A program made the translations under genes and the position numbers. DNA of 64,000 bases from Tieghemostelium lacteum (taxonomy: Eukaryota; Evosea; Eumycetozoa; Dictyosteliales; Raperosteliaceae). Location of the stretch: NCBI GenBank assembly GCA_001606155.1, contig LODT01000039.1, positions 372,001 to 436,000 of the forward strand, in the 5' to 3' direction. A model generated the notes under the pieces. That model was not told the origin of the DNA. It worked only from the letters and a program-made list of their open reading frames with translations, and made no database searches. Positions within the stretch are counted from its first letter, which is position 1. Every line of letters starts with the position of its first letter. Below are positions 34,346 to 45,214 of the stretch, one piece after another.

Positions 34346-34520
34346 ATTTAAAAAAAAACAAACAAATACAGAATAAAAAAAGAAGAAGAGTTACAAAAAA
34401 TTTGTTATTCTCAATTGAATCAATACACCCCTTTTGACATATCTAAAAATTTTTTTTTTTATTTTTATTTTTTTAATACTTCTCACATCAATGCATTTTA
34501 TAGGATAAAATATTTCTGTA

Positions 34521-36479
34521 ATGACAACTCGAAATATTTATATAAAACAACAAGAAAACAATTTAGATGATATGGAATTACATAGAATTCACAAGAATCA
34601 ACATGTATCATCTGATGATTTGTACAAAGGTCAAAATCCTCAACATTTTGTACCTCAGTATCATTCCCCACCTTACTCTAACAGAATAATACAATCACCA
34701 AATATAGTTGACCAACAACAACAACAGTATACAATTATTAAAGAGGAAGACGATAGAATTCTTTTGTTTGAGGATCCAACTAAAAGATCAATATCACCAA
34801 TCTATACAAGCTCAGTACCTAAAAGAACTCATAAGAGATCAAATTCCCATAATCCACCTTCAAAATCTATTCTATATACCAATTCACCACCAATTAGCAG
34901 TAATCAACCACCACTCTATATATCATCACCACCTAATATAAAGTCACCACCTATCATATACAATAGTAATTATATAAACAGTAACAATAATAGCAACAAG
35001 AATATAACATGGTCACCTTCTGCAACTAAAAAGAAAGGTCAATTGAAAACCTCATTAGACCCATCTATATTCTTACCTTTGAATGGTGGTGGATTATCCC
35101 ATACCTCTCTGAGTCACGGGTCATCTCCTGTTGATGGTAGATCACCACCATTGTCACCTAGAAATTCAAATAGTAATAATATTAATGTAAATAGTAATCC
35201 AATTTCTATAAATCATAAGAGAGGTGTTTCATGGGAACCTCAGTTACAGGGTAAATCATTTGAAGCTTTGAATCAATTGATTAAAGAGAAGAAAGAATCA
35301 ATTTTACAGAGAGAAAAAGAACTCTTACTTAAACAGAAAATCATTGATTCAAAGTTATCTTCGTCACCACCTAGTAGCGGTGGTTCTATACCTATTCCAC
35401 AGAGTAGTGGTACTACACAAGTTGTTAGTACAACAACATCTGGACCTAGTTCACCACCTATTAGTATGATGGCACCTATCCAACAGCCACCTGTACGTGT
35501 ACTAAAACATAACCGTTCAAAATCAGATACCACCACTATATTGAAATTAAATAACGCATTAAAGAAATCAGGTGTAACCAATCCATCACAACAACCTGTG
35601 AATAATTATATAATAATAAGCGAACCTATGGTACCTCAAAATTCAACTTCTACAACTACCACAACAACTACAACAACCATTTTAAGTCCAACTCCATCTC
35701 CTATACCTAAATTGGGTAAAGATAGTGTTGGCAGTGGAGTAAGTGGTAATAAGAGTCCAAGTTACCAAAACAAATTGTACACTACAACAAGTCCTAGAAC
35801 ACCACCTTTTATAATTACAACACCTCAACAACAACAGCAACAACAACAGGAAAACTACATGAAACAACAAAAACAAAGAAGAAAATCAGTTGATCCTAAT
35901 ACACTTATACATCAACATCATATTCAACAACAACAACATTACTTGACACCAACACTAAATAGTGCAACTAGTAAACTTAAAACCTCTACATATAACCTCC
36001 AACAATTACTCAGTTCACTAAAGTCTTGGGATCTTGATGAATTTGAAGAGGAAATTGATAAAGAAATTCAACAAGTAATTTTACAGACTAAAAATATTCA
36101 AGGTAAAGTCGACCTGTTAGAAAGAGTTAGATGCACAGCACCTGATCCACTTTTAATGTTATTTGGTGAAAATTGTAAAAATATCAATACCACTACTACT
36201 AGCACTAATAATAATAATAATAATGGAAACTCTAATAATATAAACAATTCAAAATCACCAAATATCAAATATAATAAATTTATTTCATCACCACATCTTT
36301 ATCAAGTACCATCCAGTAATAATAATAATAATGTATATTATCCAGCATCAGAGCACAGTACCACCATTATTTACAATGAATTTTCAAATGGAGGTAGAGG
36401 ATGTCCTGATAAATCAAAGAGTAAAAATTTAAATTCTCTTCCAAGATCCTCTGCATTCAGTCCACCTCCAAGAAATTAA
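34521..36479 (+). CDS. large disordered protein, unknown
   Basis: Single-exon gene of 652 residues, almost all low complexity: SPP-rich motifs (SPPISSNQPPLYISSPP), Gln-rich tracts, Thr runs and Asn runs. A short Lys/Glu-rich coiled-coil segment is present at about 248-275. The only well-folded-looking segment is at about 495-555 (LKSWDLDEFEEEIDKEIQQV ... LLERVRCTAPDPLLMLFGEN). Many SP motifs and RSKSD-like sites suggest phosphorylation. There is no signal peptide or membrane segment. I recognise no family. Confidence 0.75.
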   Translation: MTTRNIYIKQQENNLDDMELHRIHKNQHVSSDDLYKGQNPQHFVPQYHSPPYSNRIIQSPNIVDQQQQQYTIIKEEDDRILLFEDPTKRSISPIYTSSVPKRTHKRSNSHNPPSKSILYTNSPPISSNQPPLYISSPPNIKSPPIIYNSNYINSNNNSNKNITWSPSATKKKGQLKTSLDPSIFLPLNGGGLSHTSLSHGSSPVDGRSPPLSPRNSNSNNINVNSNPISINHKRGVSWEPQLQGKSFEALNQLIKEKKESILQREKELLLKQKIIDSKLSSSPPSSGGSIPIPQSSGTTQVVSTTTSGPSSPPISMMAPIQQPPVRVLKHNRSKSDTTTILKLNNALKKSGVTNPSQQPVNNYIIISEPMVPQNSTSTTTTTTTTTILSPTPSPIPKLGKDSVGSGVSGNKSPSYQNKLYTTTSPRTPPFIITTPQQQQQQQQENYMKQQKQRRKSVDPNTLIHQHHIQQQQHYLTPTLNSATSKLKTSTYNLQQLLSSLKSWDLDEFEEEIDKEIQQVILQTKNIQGKVDLLERVRCTAPDPLLMLFGENCKNINTTTTSTNNNNNNGNSNNINNSKSPNIKYNKFISSPHLYQVPSSNNNNNVYYPASEHSTTIIYNEFSNGGRGCPDKSKSKNLNSLPRSSAFSPPPRN

Positions 36480-36752
36480 CCAACCTCATGAAACTTAGTT
36501 ATTAATGATAAATTTAAAAAAAAGGTGACCAGTAATCACTTTTTGTCATTAACATATCAATTATATTTTGTATAGTAAATAAATACCAAGTTTTATTTTC
36601 ACTTTGAATTTTTAATGTATATTAGAGTTCACTGCTAAAAATGGATTGATATAGTCATTATAGTGAATATAATGATATTATTTTATAAATTAAAAAATGG
36701 TGGATCTTAATCAACATTTACTATCATTTTTTAATTCAAATTTCGAAAAACT

Positions 36753-36779
36753 CTCACACACTCACCAACCCCCACACTT
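36753..36779 (-). promoter_or_regulatory. inverted G-box-like element
   Basis: A C/A-rich tract (CTCACACACTCACC then AACCCCCACAC) that is G/T-rich on the minus strand. It resembles GBF-binding G-boxes, which control post-aggregation genes such as tgrC1 (lagC) in Dictyostelium. Confidence 0.35.
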
Positions 36780-36940
36780 AAAAAGTGTTTTCTATTTTTA
36801 ACTTTAAATTTTAACTAATCAGGTAAATGTAGAATGTATTTTAACTTACTTTATCCTATATAAAACCAACTAATCCAAATCACTATTGGTTGATGATTTT
36901 CACTAGTGGTTAGGGGATAACAAATTAATAGAGTGGATTG

Positions 36941-36960
36941 GTATGTGTGGGGTGTGTCTG
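36941..36960 (+). promoter_or_regulatory. G-box-like element
   Basis: GTATGTGTGGGGTGTGTCTG, an alternating G/T tract about 80 bp upstream of the TIG gene start. It pairs with the inverted element 170 bp further upstream, a layout seen at GBF-regulated promoters. Confidence 0.38.
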
Positions 36961-37035
36961 TTTAGTGTGATTAAATCATGATTTAATTTATATTTATCAC
37001 TATTTTTATAATAATAATTTATTTAAATCTTAATA

Positions 37036-39639
37036 TTGAAAATGAACTATAGTATATTAGTATTTATTCTTTACACACTACTCTTGTATTCAGATCAATG
37101 TGTATTTAGCTTTAAATCTGAAAATACATTAAATAGTTTAACACTACAATTGTTATCATTACAATACAATTGTTCTGATATCAAGTATATTCAAAGAGAA
37201 TCTTCAAAAATTATTTATAAAAGAGAGAATATCACATGTAATCCAGATAGTGTTAGTTTACTATTGGAAGATAGTGCCATTTCAGAGGACTATACGATTT
37301 ATTTTAATAATAATAATACATTACCACTGAGAGACTATGTCTTTTTAAAACCAATTCAATACAACCTAAACGACACAACAAAAATTGGTACTAATGGAGG
37401 TAAATTTCAAATATCTTTTCAACACTTTTCGCTTGCTGATTCTCTATTCAGTGTTTCAATTAGATCAATGGGTAAAACTTTAGTTTACAATTCAAACTCT
37501 TCAAAACTAATTCTCACAAAGGATCGAATGGAAATTAGTATTCCTGAAGGTGTTGGAACATTTCAATTAAAATTCTATTTTGGTAGAATTACAAATTGTA
37601 AAGAATGTCAATCTCAATATTTAATCGAAGTAAATCAATATTATAATAGTAAGTTTAAATATTAAAATTTAATGGGTTAATTAGTATTAATACTTTTCTA
37701 TACAGCACCAATTATTAATTCAATCGAGAATGATGAAAAATATTTATATATTAATGGGGAGGGATTTGGATCCAATAGTAAATATATGGATTTATTTATT
37801 GATGGTATCAGATTGAACAATTTGTACCTCGTTTCATTTGTCCATAATCAAATCAAGTTATATCATAATATCGATAAATCAAAGAAGATCACTTTGGAAT
37901 TAAAAATTGCTGGACAATCACCACAATTGTCTATCATCGAATACCAATTTACCCCAATTCTGCAGTCTATAACGCAATCATTCAGAGGAGAATACATTAC
38001 ACTCACTGGATATTTCTTGGACGTTAACCCATTTCTTTTGATACAAATTGGTAACTATTTATGTATCAACCCAAGAAACCCAATTAATGGTAATTTTCAA
38101 TTTCTACAATGTCTTTTAGTTCAAGGTCAAGGTGAAAACCTGCAAGTAAATATAACTGTCGATGGAAAACCAAGTAAATCTAAAATATATTTTACATTTA
38201 GCCCTCTAATTACCAAAATTGAGTCACCAAACAATGATGGTTATCTGACAATATCTGGAGAGTCATTTGGTAATATTAACCAATCAACAATTGTATTCAA
38301 TGATATTGAATACTCCGATTTAGTTTCTACTTCTGATAAGAATCTGGTAATCTTCAGAATACCACCTAGCCCATTAAATGGTGATATACAAATTCAATTC
38401 AATGGTAGAAAATCCAATTACTTCAATTATGAGTTTGTTCCTATAATACAATCTATTTCTGGTTCATCTACTCAAGGTGGTTTAATAACAATTACTGGAA
38501 AATACCTAAGAATTTTAGATAGTGTCAGTAATAACCTATTCACAATGGTTTATGATCCTAATGACCCAAGCCTCCAATGCATAAATCTGTATGAAGATCC
38601 ATCATTAATTGGAAATCAACTGTATTGCCAATTGACTTCTGGAACTGGAAACCATTCAATTCAAATAGCAATATCAAAGTCCACTTCTAAACCATTCCAA
38701 TACTCTTACAATCCACCATTAATCACAGAACAATCACAATTTAATAGAGTTGGAATCATAGAAGGTATGAACTTTGGTAATAATATTGATCGATTGAAAC
38801 TCTATTATAATGGTCAACTATATAGTAATAATATTATTAAGAGTATAAGTCATAATATTTTGTCCTTTGAAATTCCGGAGTTGGCAAGATCTGGTGCACT
38901 TTATGTTGTTATTGATGGTCAGAAATCCAATCAAATTAATTTCACAGTGAACCCATTCATTGATGGTTACAGCTCAGTACCAACCAATGGAGGAATTTTA
39001 ACTATATTTGGAGGATATTTTGTGCCTGATTTCTATAAGCAAATGTCCATTATGGTTGGAAATGTTAGTTGTCTACAGGTTAAAATAACTCATCCAAGTT
39101 CAATAGAATGTCTAATGCCAAGTGGATCTGGTAAAAACTATACTTTTACATTCCTCAATCAAACCGATAACAATGCAACTCTCATTCAAAATTTTAATAA
39201 TATTAAATTCTCCTATGAAAGACCAAGAGTAGTTGCCATTAGTTCAGTTGGATTAGAAGGCGGATATGTTACTATTGACGGTACTTCCTTCAACACTCCA
39301 ATTTCCATTCAAGTTGGTGATAGACAATGTCAAAATCCATTAGTTATTAACTATTCTCAAGCTATTTGCTACCTCTCTCCCTATGAAAAAGTTCCAAATG
39401 ATTTCATTGATGTTATTGTAAATGTAAATGAGGTTATAGGTATATCTAAACTATTCAAATATATAGAAGACAAAGACCAAGCTGTAGATATTGGTATACA
39501 AGTTGGGTCCAACAGTAATATTGTAGCTGCAATTGTTATACCTGTTGTAATTGTGAGTGGAATAATTTTGATATTCCTAGTATTTATTATTCAAAGATAC
39601 CGTAGATTAAAAAAATTAATTGAAGAATTTAAAAAATAA
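37036..39639 (+). CDS. TIG-repeat transmembrane protein (Tgr-like)
   Basis: Two exons: 37036-37648 and 37706-39639, with a 57-nt intron (GTAAGT...ACAG). The product is 848 residues. A signal peptide occupies about residues 1-25. A unique Cys-poor N-domain runs to about residue 204. Exon 2 then encodes IPT/TIG repeats (TPIINSIENDEKYLYINGEGFGS, FVPIIQSISGSSTQGGLITITGKYL, and so on), with pairs of cysteines such as VSCLQVKI and RQCQNP. A single membrane span (about 810-833) and a short basic cytoplasmic tail (RYRRLKKLIEEFKK) end it. This is the layout of TgrB1/TgrC1-type adhesion and allorecognition receptors. G-box-like elements precede it. Confidence 0.85.
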
Positions 39640-39736
39640 ACTATATAGTTGTTCATTAATTGTCCCTATATAACTCTGAGATTGAAACTTCAAATATTTT
39701 CGATTTATATACAATGCAAATATTAAACTAAAGTCT

Positions 39737-40363
39737 TTATTGATTTTTTTGAGAAAAGAACTCTTTAACCTTTTCGAGAGACTTTGTACGATGTGAAATT
39801 TGATTTTTAATTGACTTATCTAACTCTGCATATGTTTTATCGAAACCATCTGGTTGGAATACAGGATCCCAACCAAAATCTCTAGGTCCTCTTGGTGGTA
39901 CAATTGTACCATCAGTTCTACCTACAAATACAATTGGTTCATGTCCAGGACCTTCGCAATAGGCAAAGTTGCATAAAGCATACCCAGTCTTATCTGGGAA
40001 ACCGTCTAATAATTTATAAAGTCCTTCTGGTTTTAATTTTTCTAAAAACCATTTAATGTATGGACCTGGTAGACCTTCAAGCCCATTAAAACACAAGCAT
40101 GTATCCTCACATAAAACCGGTCCATTAACTTCTTTTGCTGCTAATTTACACTTTTCTTTTGATATCTCTATTGGATCACCTTGTAACTCTGGTACTATTT
40201 TTGGTGTTAATTAACTGATCTGTTCCAATGCACAGCTATGTGTGTGTTTTTAATAGTTACAATCAATTTTTCTTGATTCAAGTGGTATAGCTTTACCAAT
40301 AATCTGTAATACCTCCTCTAGTTTCTTTGCGTTTCCAGTTACAAAAACTACAGCTTTACTCAT
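39737..40363 (-). CDS. itpa: inosine triphosphate pyrophosphatase (ITPase/HAM1)
   Basis: Two exons: 40363-40261 and 40194-39737, with a 66-nt intron (GTAACT...ATAG). The product is 186 residues. Motifs are those of the family: [12 protein letters not shown] at the N-terminus, IDLPELQGDP across the intron, [35 protein letters not shown] and ISHRTKSL. ITPase hydrolyses ITP, dITP and XTP to monophosphates and clears deaminated purines from the nucleotide pool. The length matches the human enzyme (194). No odd residue is seen. Confidence 0.93.
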
Positions 40364-40463
40364 TGTGTTATCTGATATTAAGATGTGTGAATAAAAATTT
40401 AAAAAAAAAGAATGAAGATGACAAAAACAAAAATATCTATCAGAGCAGAGGTTACATATAAAA

Positions 40464-43400
40464 TTATCTTTTCTTTTGGAAAAATTGTTGTATTTTAGAT
40501 TGTTTAAGAGGGTTATTTAGATTTGAATTATTTGTTATTGTGGTTGTAGGTATTGTTTTTGGTAGTAATAGTTTTAAATTATGTGAAGAGTTGGTTTTTG
40601 GTTTTGATTTAATTACATTATTGTTTTGTGAAGATAAGGTAGTGTGATTCTTTGGTTGGATTTTTAAGCTAGTAGATGGTTTGTTGATTATATTTGTTGG
40701 TTTATTCATTGGGATGGGTAGTGTTAATTTTAAATTATTATTAGGTGTTGATTGTTTTGGAGGTAATTTTAAAGCTAATCCTTTTTGTAGAGTAGGTAAA
40801 TTATTTTTACTAATACTATTTTCACGGTTATTCCTTATCAAATCAATAATGTCATCTGCATCAATTTCCATTTCCAAATCAATAATATCATTATTGGTAT
40901 TATTTAAATTATTTAATTTAATAGTATTATTGTTATCCATTTCAACATTATACAAAATATTGAATAGGTATTGGTTTGTATATTTTAAAACATATTTTGG
41001 TAACCAAAATAACCTTGAATCCTCTAGTTTCTTTATATCCTTGAATAAAATATTATCAAGACCATCAGGTACCCAAGTTAAAAATAACTGTGCAGAATAT
41101 GAATTCCAACCAGGTATTGTAGTGAGAAATTTTTCATTTGTAGATTCATTTTCTAATAGCCAATCTCTTTGTGACCATATTTCAAGAGACTATCAAGTGT
41201 TAATATTTTATCATTAAACTACTAAATTGAATTGAATTCTTACCTTATTATAAAAAGTTGAATTCTTTGCAACATGTTCACATATCTTTCTAATTAGAAA
41301 AGCAGAGTTTTCTAAAGAAAAACTATAAAAGAACTGAACTCTGTCTTCTAATATCATTTGGCAGGTTGAAAGTAAATTTCTAGTAAAGGATTTAGAATTT
41401 GATTTGTTGGGTGTTGATTTGTAATCTACATCTTCGAATACCAAATATATATTTGAGAATTCCAATGATGTAGACAGTAGTGTATCAATGTGATCCCCAA
41501 GAGTCAATCCATTTATATTATTGATAATAATCAATGAATTTCTTTCATCCAGTACAATCATAGACAAGTTTCTATAGGCAGGTTTACTATTTCTTTCTAT
41601 GAAATGTACATTGTATTCCTCCGTTAAATACTTTATCAATTGCTGGTTTTGAAGGAAATGTTCGTTGGCAACCAATAACAGCTTTATAGAGAGTTTCAAT
41701 AGGAAATCTTTTGAATTGTCTCCTAAAGAATTCTCCATAAATTCGTTGAAAGTTTCAATAGAGTACTTTGTATCATTTATATTACTGAGCTTCTGACTGA
41801 GTGACAATTGTTTTAAATTAATAGATTGAAAATATATGTTATTTTCATTTATATTGCCAATAATGGAACTAGACATTTTCAATGATCCATTTGCTGCCAA
41901 ACGTAATTTTTGGGCGATGACATCATACTCTCTATCCTGGTAAAGTTGGTAAGGACTTGATGTTACAGTTGGAACAAAATTAACCAGTCTTGTTGATGGT
42001 TTCATAGTACTGATAAATGTAGAAAAAACTAATGATTGAAGTGGTTCCAATAAATCAAATTCAATTACAATTGAAAATTGATTTAGTATACTAACATAAT
42101 TACTATCAATCATATCAATAGTTTGTATGATGAAATTATACTCATTTAGAACCATTGTGACATTAGAAGACATCAATTTATGAATACAGTGGTATATCTT
42201 GATACCCTGAATTTTACCAATTTTCTCTATAATCTTGGATACAGAACTCTGGTTATTGGTAAATAATAATACTTTAAAAAAGTATATTTGTTGTGCTACT
42301 TCTATTCCATTGTTATTGTTATTGGTACTAGCAAATGGTTTAATATGATTGTGTATAAATTGAGAAAGGTGTTGAAATTTAGAGTGATCCTGATATATGT
42401 CTGCCTCAATTTCAGAAGACATAGTGTGAATTGAATCCATTAATTTTTGAAAATCATCAGTGATTTCTTTAGAAATGGACAACTTCTTTAAAGTCTGATA
42501 GGAAACATCTACACCAATATTTATCAGATCAATTATAGGTTGATAGAGTCTTTCAATTTCATTTATTCTCAGTAAATCCATATAATCTAAATCCTTTTGT
42601 TCCTTTAGAATATTTAATTTCTTTACAATCATATTTTCACTTGAATTGATTGGAGATGCTATAATACTATTAGAATGTAATTCAAATGAATGTTGTTTAA
42701 TAAACTTTGATATTAAATTTAAAATCTTTTTAATTGGATCTAAATGTTAAATTGGTCAGTTCTCTTGTGTTTGAATTTTAAATTGATATTTATACTTACA
42801 ATTTAATTCAAAGTAAACGCACTCTTTTTGTGTAGATATAACTGGATCTTTATCAGTCAATAAAAATATATACTAAATAGTTTAATCATTAATATTTTGT
42901 AGATCCTAAATAGAAGTAAACTATACATACCTCTAGTGTATAGTCTTTATATATTTTTGAATAATTAAGATGTCTATTTGAAACCATTAAGAAATTACTA
43001 GTTGAATTGGATCTAGGTAATAGTTTTCCAAAGAATTCCATTACCTTTTTATCGTTAGGATTTAAGTAACAATCATAAATAACATTATTGACTTTGGCTA
43101 TATATTCATTTAATCCAAAACTGGTATTTTTACATTAGAATATATCAGAACAATAGGGTTGATTGAATACATACTTTATATTGTTTAATAACTTTGTATA
43201 GCATTCTTGTTTAATAAGAATAAATGATGCTTGATTGAATTGATTTTTTAACAAATTTACATTATTGGTATTATATGGTGGTAATTTATCTATTATTAAG
43301 ATGGTAGGTGATTCAAAACCCTCTTTGTGGAAAATAGATTCAATATACAAATGTTCAATTAGATTGAATGATACCCATATTACCTTTTTATCATTCTTTA

Positions 43401-44052
43401 ATTGAACATTTGATGAAGTGTGGTGAAGTGAATATAGTATTAATGTTGGTAAATAACTAATGCTTGGTGGTTGCAAAAGTATTCCTCTACTTGATGATAT
43501 TGGTGATGTAGTTTTTTTAATTAGATTTTGATAGATTGTAAGTTGAGTATTATTAAAGAACCTTCCACTAACTGGTTGGTAGTATGGTATCTGATCTTTA
43601 CTATTCAAGGTATCCGTTAATAATTTGTGTTCTGGAGAAACCTGTAGAATGTACTCATCAATATCACATAATTTTGCAGAGGGCGGATTTCCTTTTGCAG
43701 AGAATATAACATTTTCCATAGCCATTCTATCCAAACTAAAATCACAAGAACTTTCAGTATTTAATGCTGCCAATAAACTATCATTACCAATCAAATACTC
43801 ATTACTATTAAATAGATCAGAATCAAAACTAAAATTAATTTGACTAAGATCCAGATTACTATTTTGATTATTATTACTTTGATTGTTTGTGGTAATACTA
43901 TTGGTTGTATTGGTTGTAATTTCACTGTGAAATGAAATGTCACTAAGGTCATTTAGGTTTATGGATGTATTGACAGGAGATGTTGGTTGATTTTTTAAAA
44001 AATCACTGTCAAATTGAAAATCATCTTCAAGGTCTTTCAAATCTATATCCAT
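40464..44052 (-). CDS. SHOC1/ZIP2-like (inactive XPF-type) protein with C-terminal PIP box
   Basis: Five exons: 44052-43175, 43120-42931, 42872-42800, 42739-41244 and 41189-40464. Introns of 54-60 nt have good GTATGT/GTAAGT...AG ends and consistent phases, giving 1120 residues. Residues about 130-380 look like a degenerate helicase-type fold ([32 protein letters not shown]). At about 740-830 an XPF-nuclease-like fold ([38 protein letters not shown]) lacks the ERKxxxD catalytic motif. A helix-hairpin-helix-like part follows ([17 protein letters not shown]). The end is QSKIQQFF, a PIP box. This layout fits SHOC1/ZIP2, a meiotic crossover factor, but the family call is tentative; another inactive XPF-like protein is possible. 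Confidence 0.45.
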
Positions 44053-44236
44053 ATTCTATACAACAAATTTAAAAGATTGTATAGAATAAAATAAATAATA
44101 CTATTTTTTTTTAATTTCTTTTACTGTTATTTGAATTATTACATGTTTATTTGAATGATTATTATTTGATTTTTTTCAAATTGAATAGATTTTTTAAAAA
44201 ATTTGATTGAATTTTGTTTTTATCAGTTAAGAAACA
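44053..44236. promoter_or_regulatory. divergent promoter region
   Basis: 184 bp between the starts of the SHOC1-like gene (minus) and the small three-exon gene (plus). AT-rich, with a T-run near 44105-44113. Confidence 0.5.
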
Positions 44237-44825
44237 ATGACAAATTGTAATAGAAGTAATGCAGCAATTGCACCAAAGCTTATGAAGCAGGTGCAAATTA
44301 AATTAAAAGAAATACAAAGTTTATTCCCAACCACCACAAATAGTTTAATTATAGATAAAAATGGAGAGATTGTGTAGGTATTTGATAATACATAATATCA
44401 GTTAATGATTAAGAGGTGATTTGATCATTTACACTTTAAAAACTATAAAATAGTGTCGAAACAACATCCACAGCACAGGGAACTAAAGAACTATCAAATA
44501 CAATTCATCAATTAAAAACCTATGCTCTAACATTCGGAGCTACATTACAAGAAAAAGATAATGTATCACATATTCATATTAGAGGTGAATCAAATATGTT
44601 TTCATTTTATATAGTTAGAGAATCAGTATGTTATTTTACTCGATAAATAGTACTATTAGAGAATATTTTAGCTTACATTCATACACACCATTTATATAGA
44701 TATTAGCCTTTTTTACACAAATGGATTTCGAAACTGGAAATAGCTTTAATTTCCAACAAGCAGATGATAAAGTGAAACTAATATGTCAAGATCTTTTACA
44801 CTTATTAGCCAACACAAAGATTTAA
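44237..44825 (+). CDS. small protein, possible roadblock/longin-like fold
   Basis: Three exons: 44237-44373, 44454-44625 and 44700-44825. Introns of 80 and 74 nt have GTAGGT/GTATGT donors and TAG acceptors, and phases agree, giving 144 residues. The pattern is helix (APKLMKQVQIKLKEIQSLF), strand (NSLIIDKNGEIV), helix (ELSNTIHQLKTYALTFG), strands (SHIHIRGESNMFSFYIVRE and ILAFFTQ) and helix (ADDKVKLICQDLLHLL). That order resembles roadblock/LC7 or longin-type domains found in small-GTPase regulators such as Ragulator. No specific family is recognised. No signal peptide or membrane segment. Confidence 0.7.
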
Positions 44826-45214
44826 AAGAACAAAAAAAAACTATTTATAACTCATATACCATATAATAATAATAATAAGAATATTATGTAGAATCATGTA
44901 ATTACCTTTTTCCCCCTCCCCCTAATATAATCAATACAATACAATTGTATAGAATGTACAACAATACCATTATTTCAAAATAGATCTTTTTTTTTTATCA
45001 AAGTGTAATAGTATATTAGTTTTTTAAAAAGAATAATTAGATAAGGTAATTACTTTAAAAGTTTGTTTCATATAATACTGATTTAGTGTTTATTTATAAT
45101 TATAATTATTTTTATTTGTTGTTGTTGTTGTTGTTTGTTGTTATTTCATGGTAAGTGTGGAGTGACGGAAAAAAAAAGAAGGAAAGTTTAATTTATGTTT
45201 GTTTAGATTGTGAT
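44826..45214. other. gene-free stretch, convergent 3' ends
   Basis: 389 bp between the 3' ends of the small three-exon gene and napA. It has a C-rich patch at 44910-44923 (CCCCCTCCCCC-like) and a GTT repeat at about 45116-45140. No gene is visible. Confidence 0.55.

Larger units (their letters stand above)
36480..37035. other. gene-free stretch with G-box-like elements
   Basis: 556 bp upstream of the third TIG gene. It contains two G/C-skewed elements in opposite orientation (36753-36779 and 36941-36960), the palindrome AAATCATGATTT near 36974, and otherwise AT-rich sequence. Confidence 0.55.
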
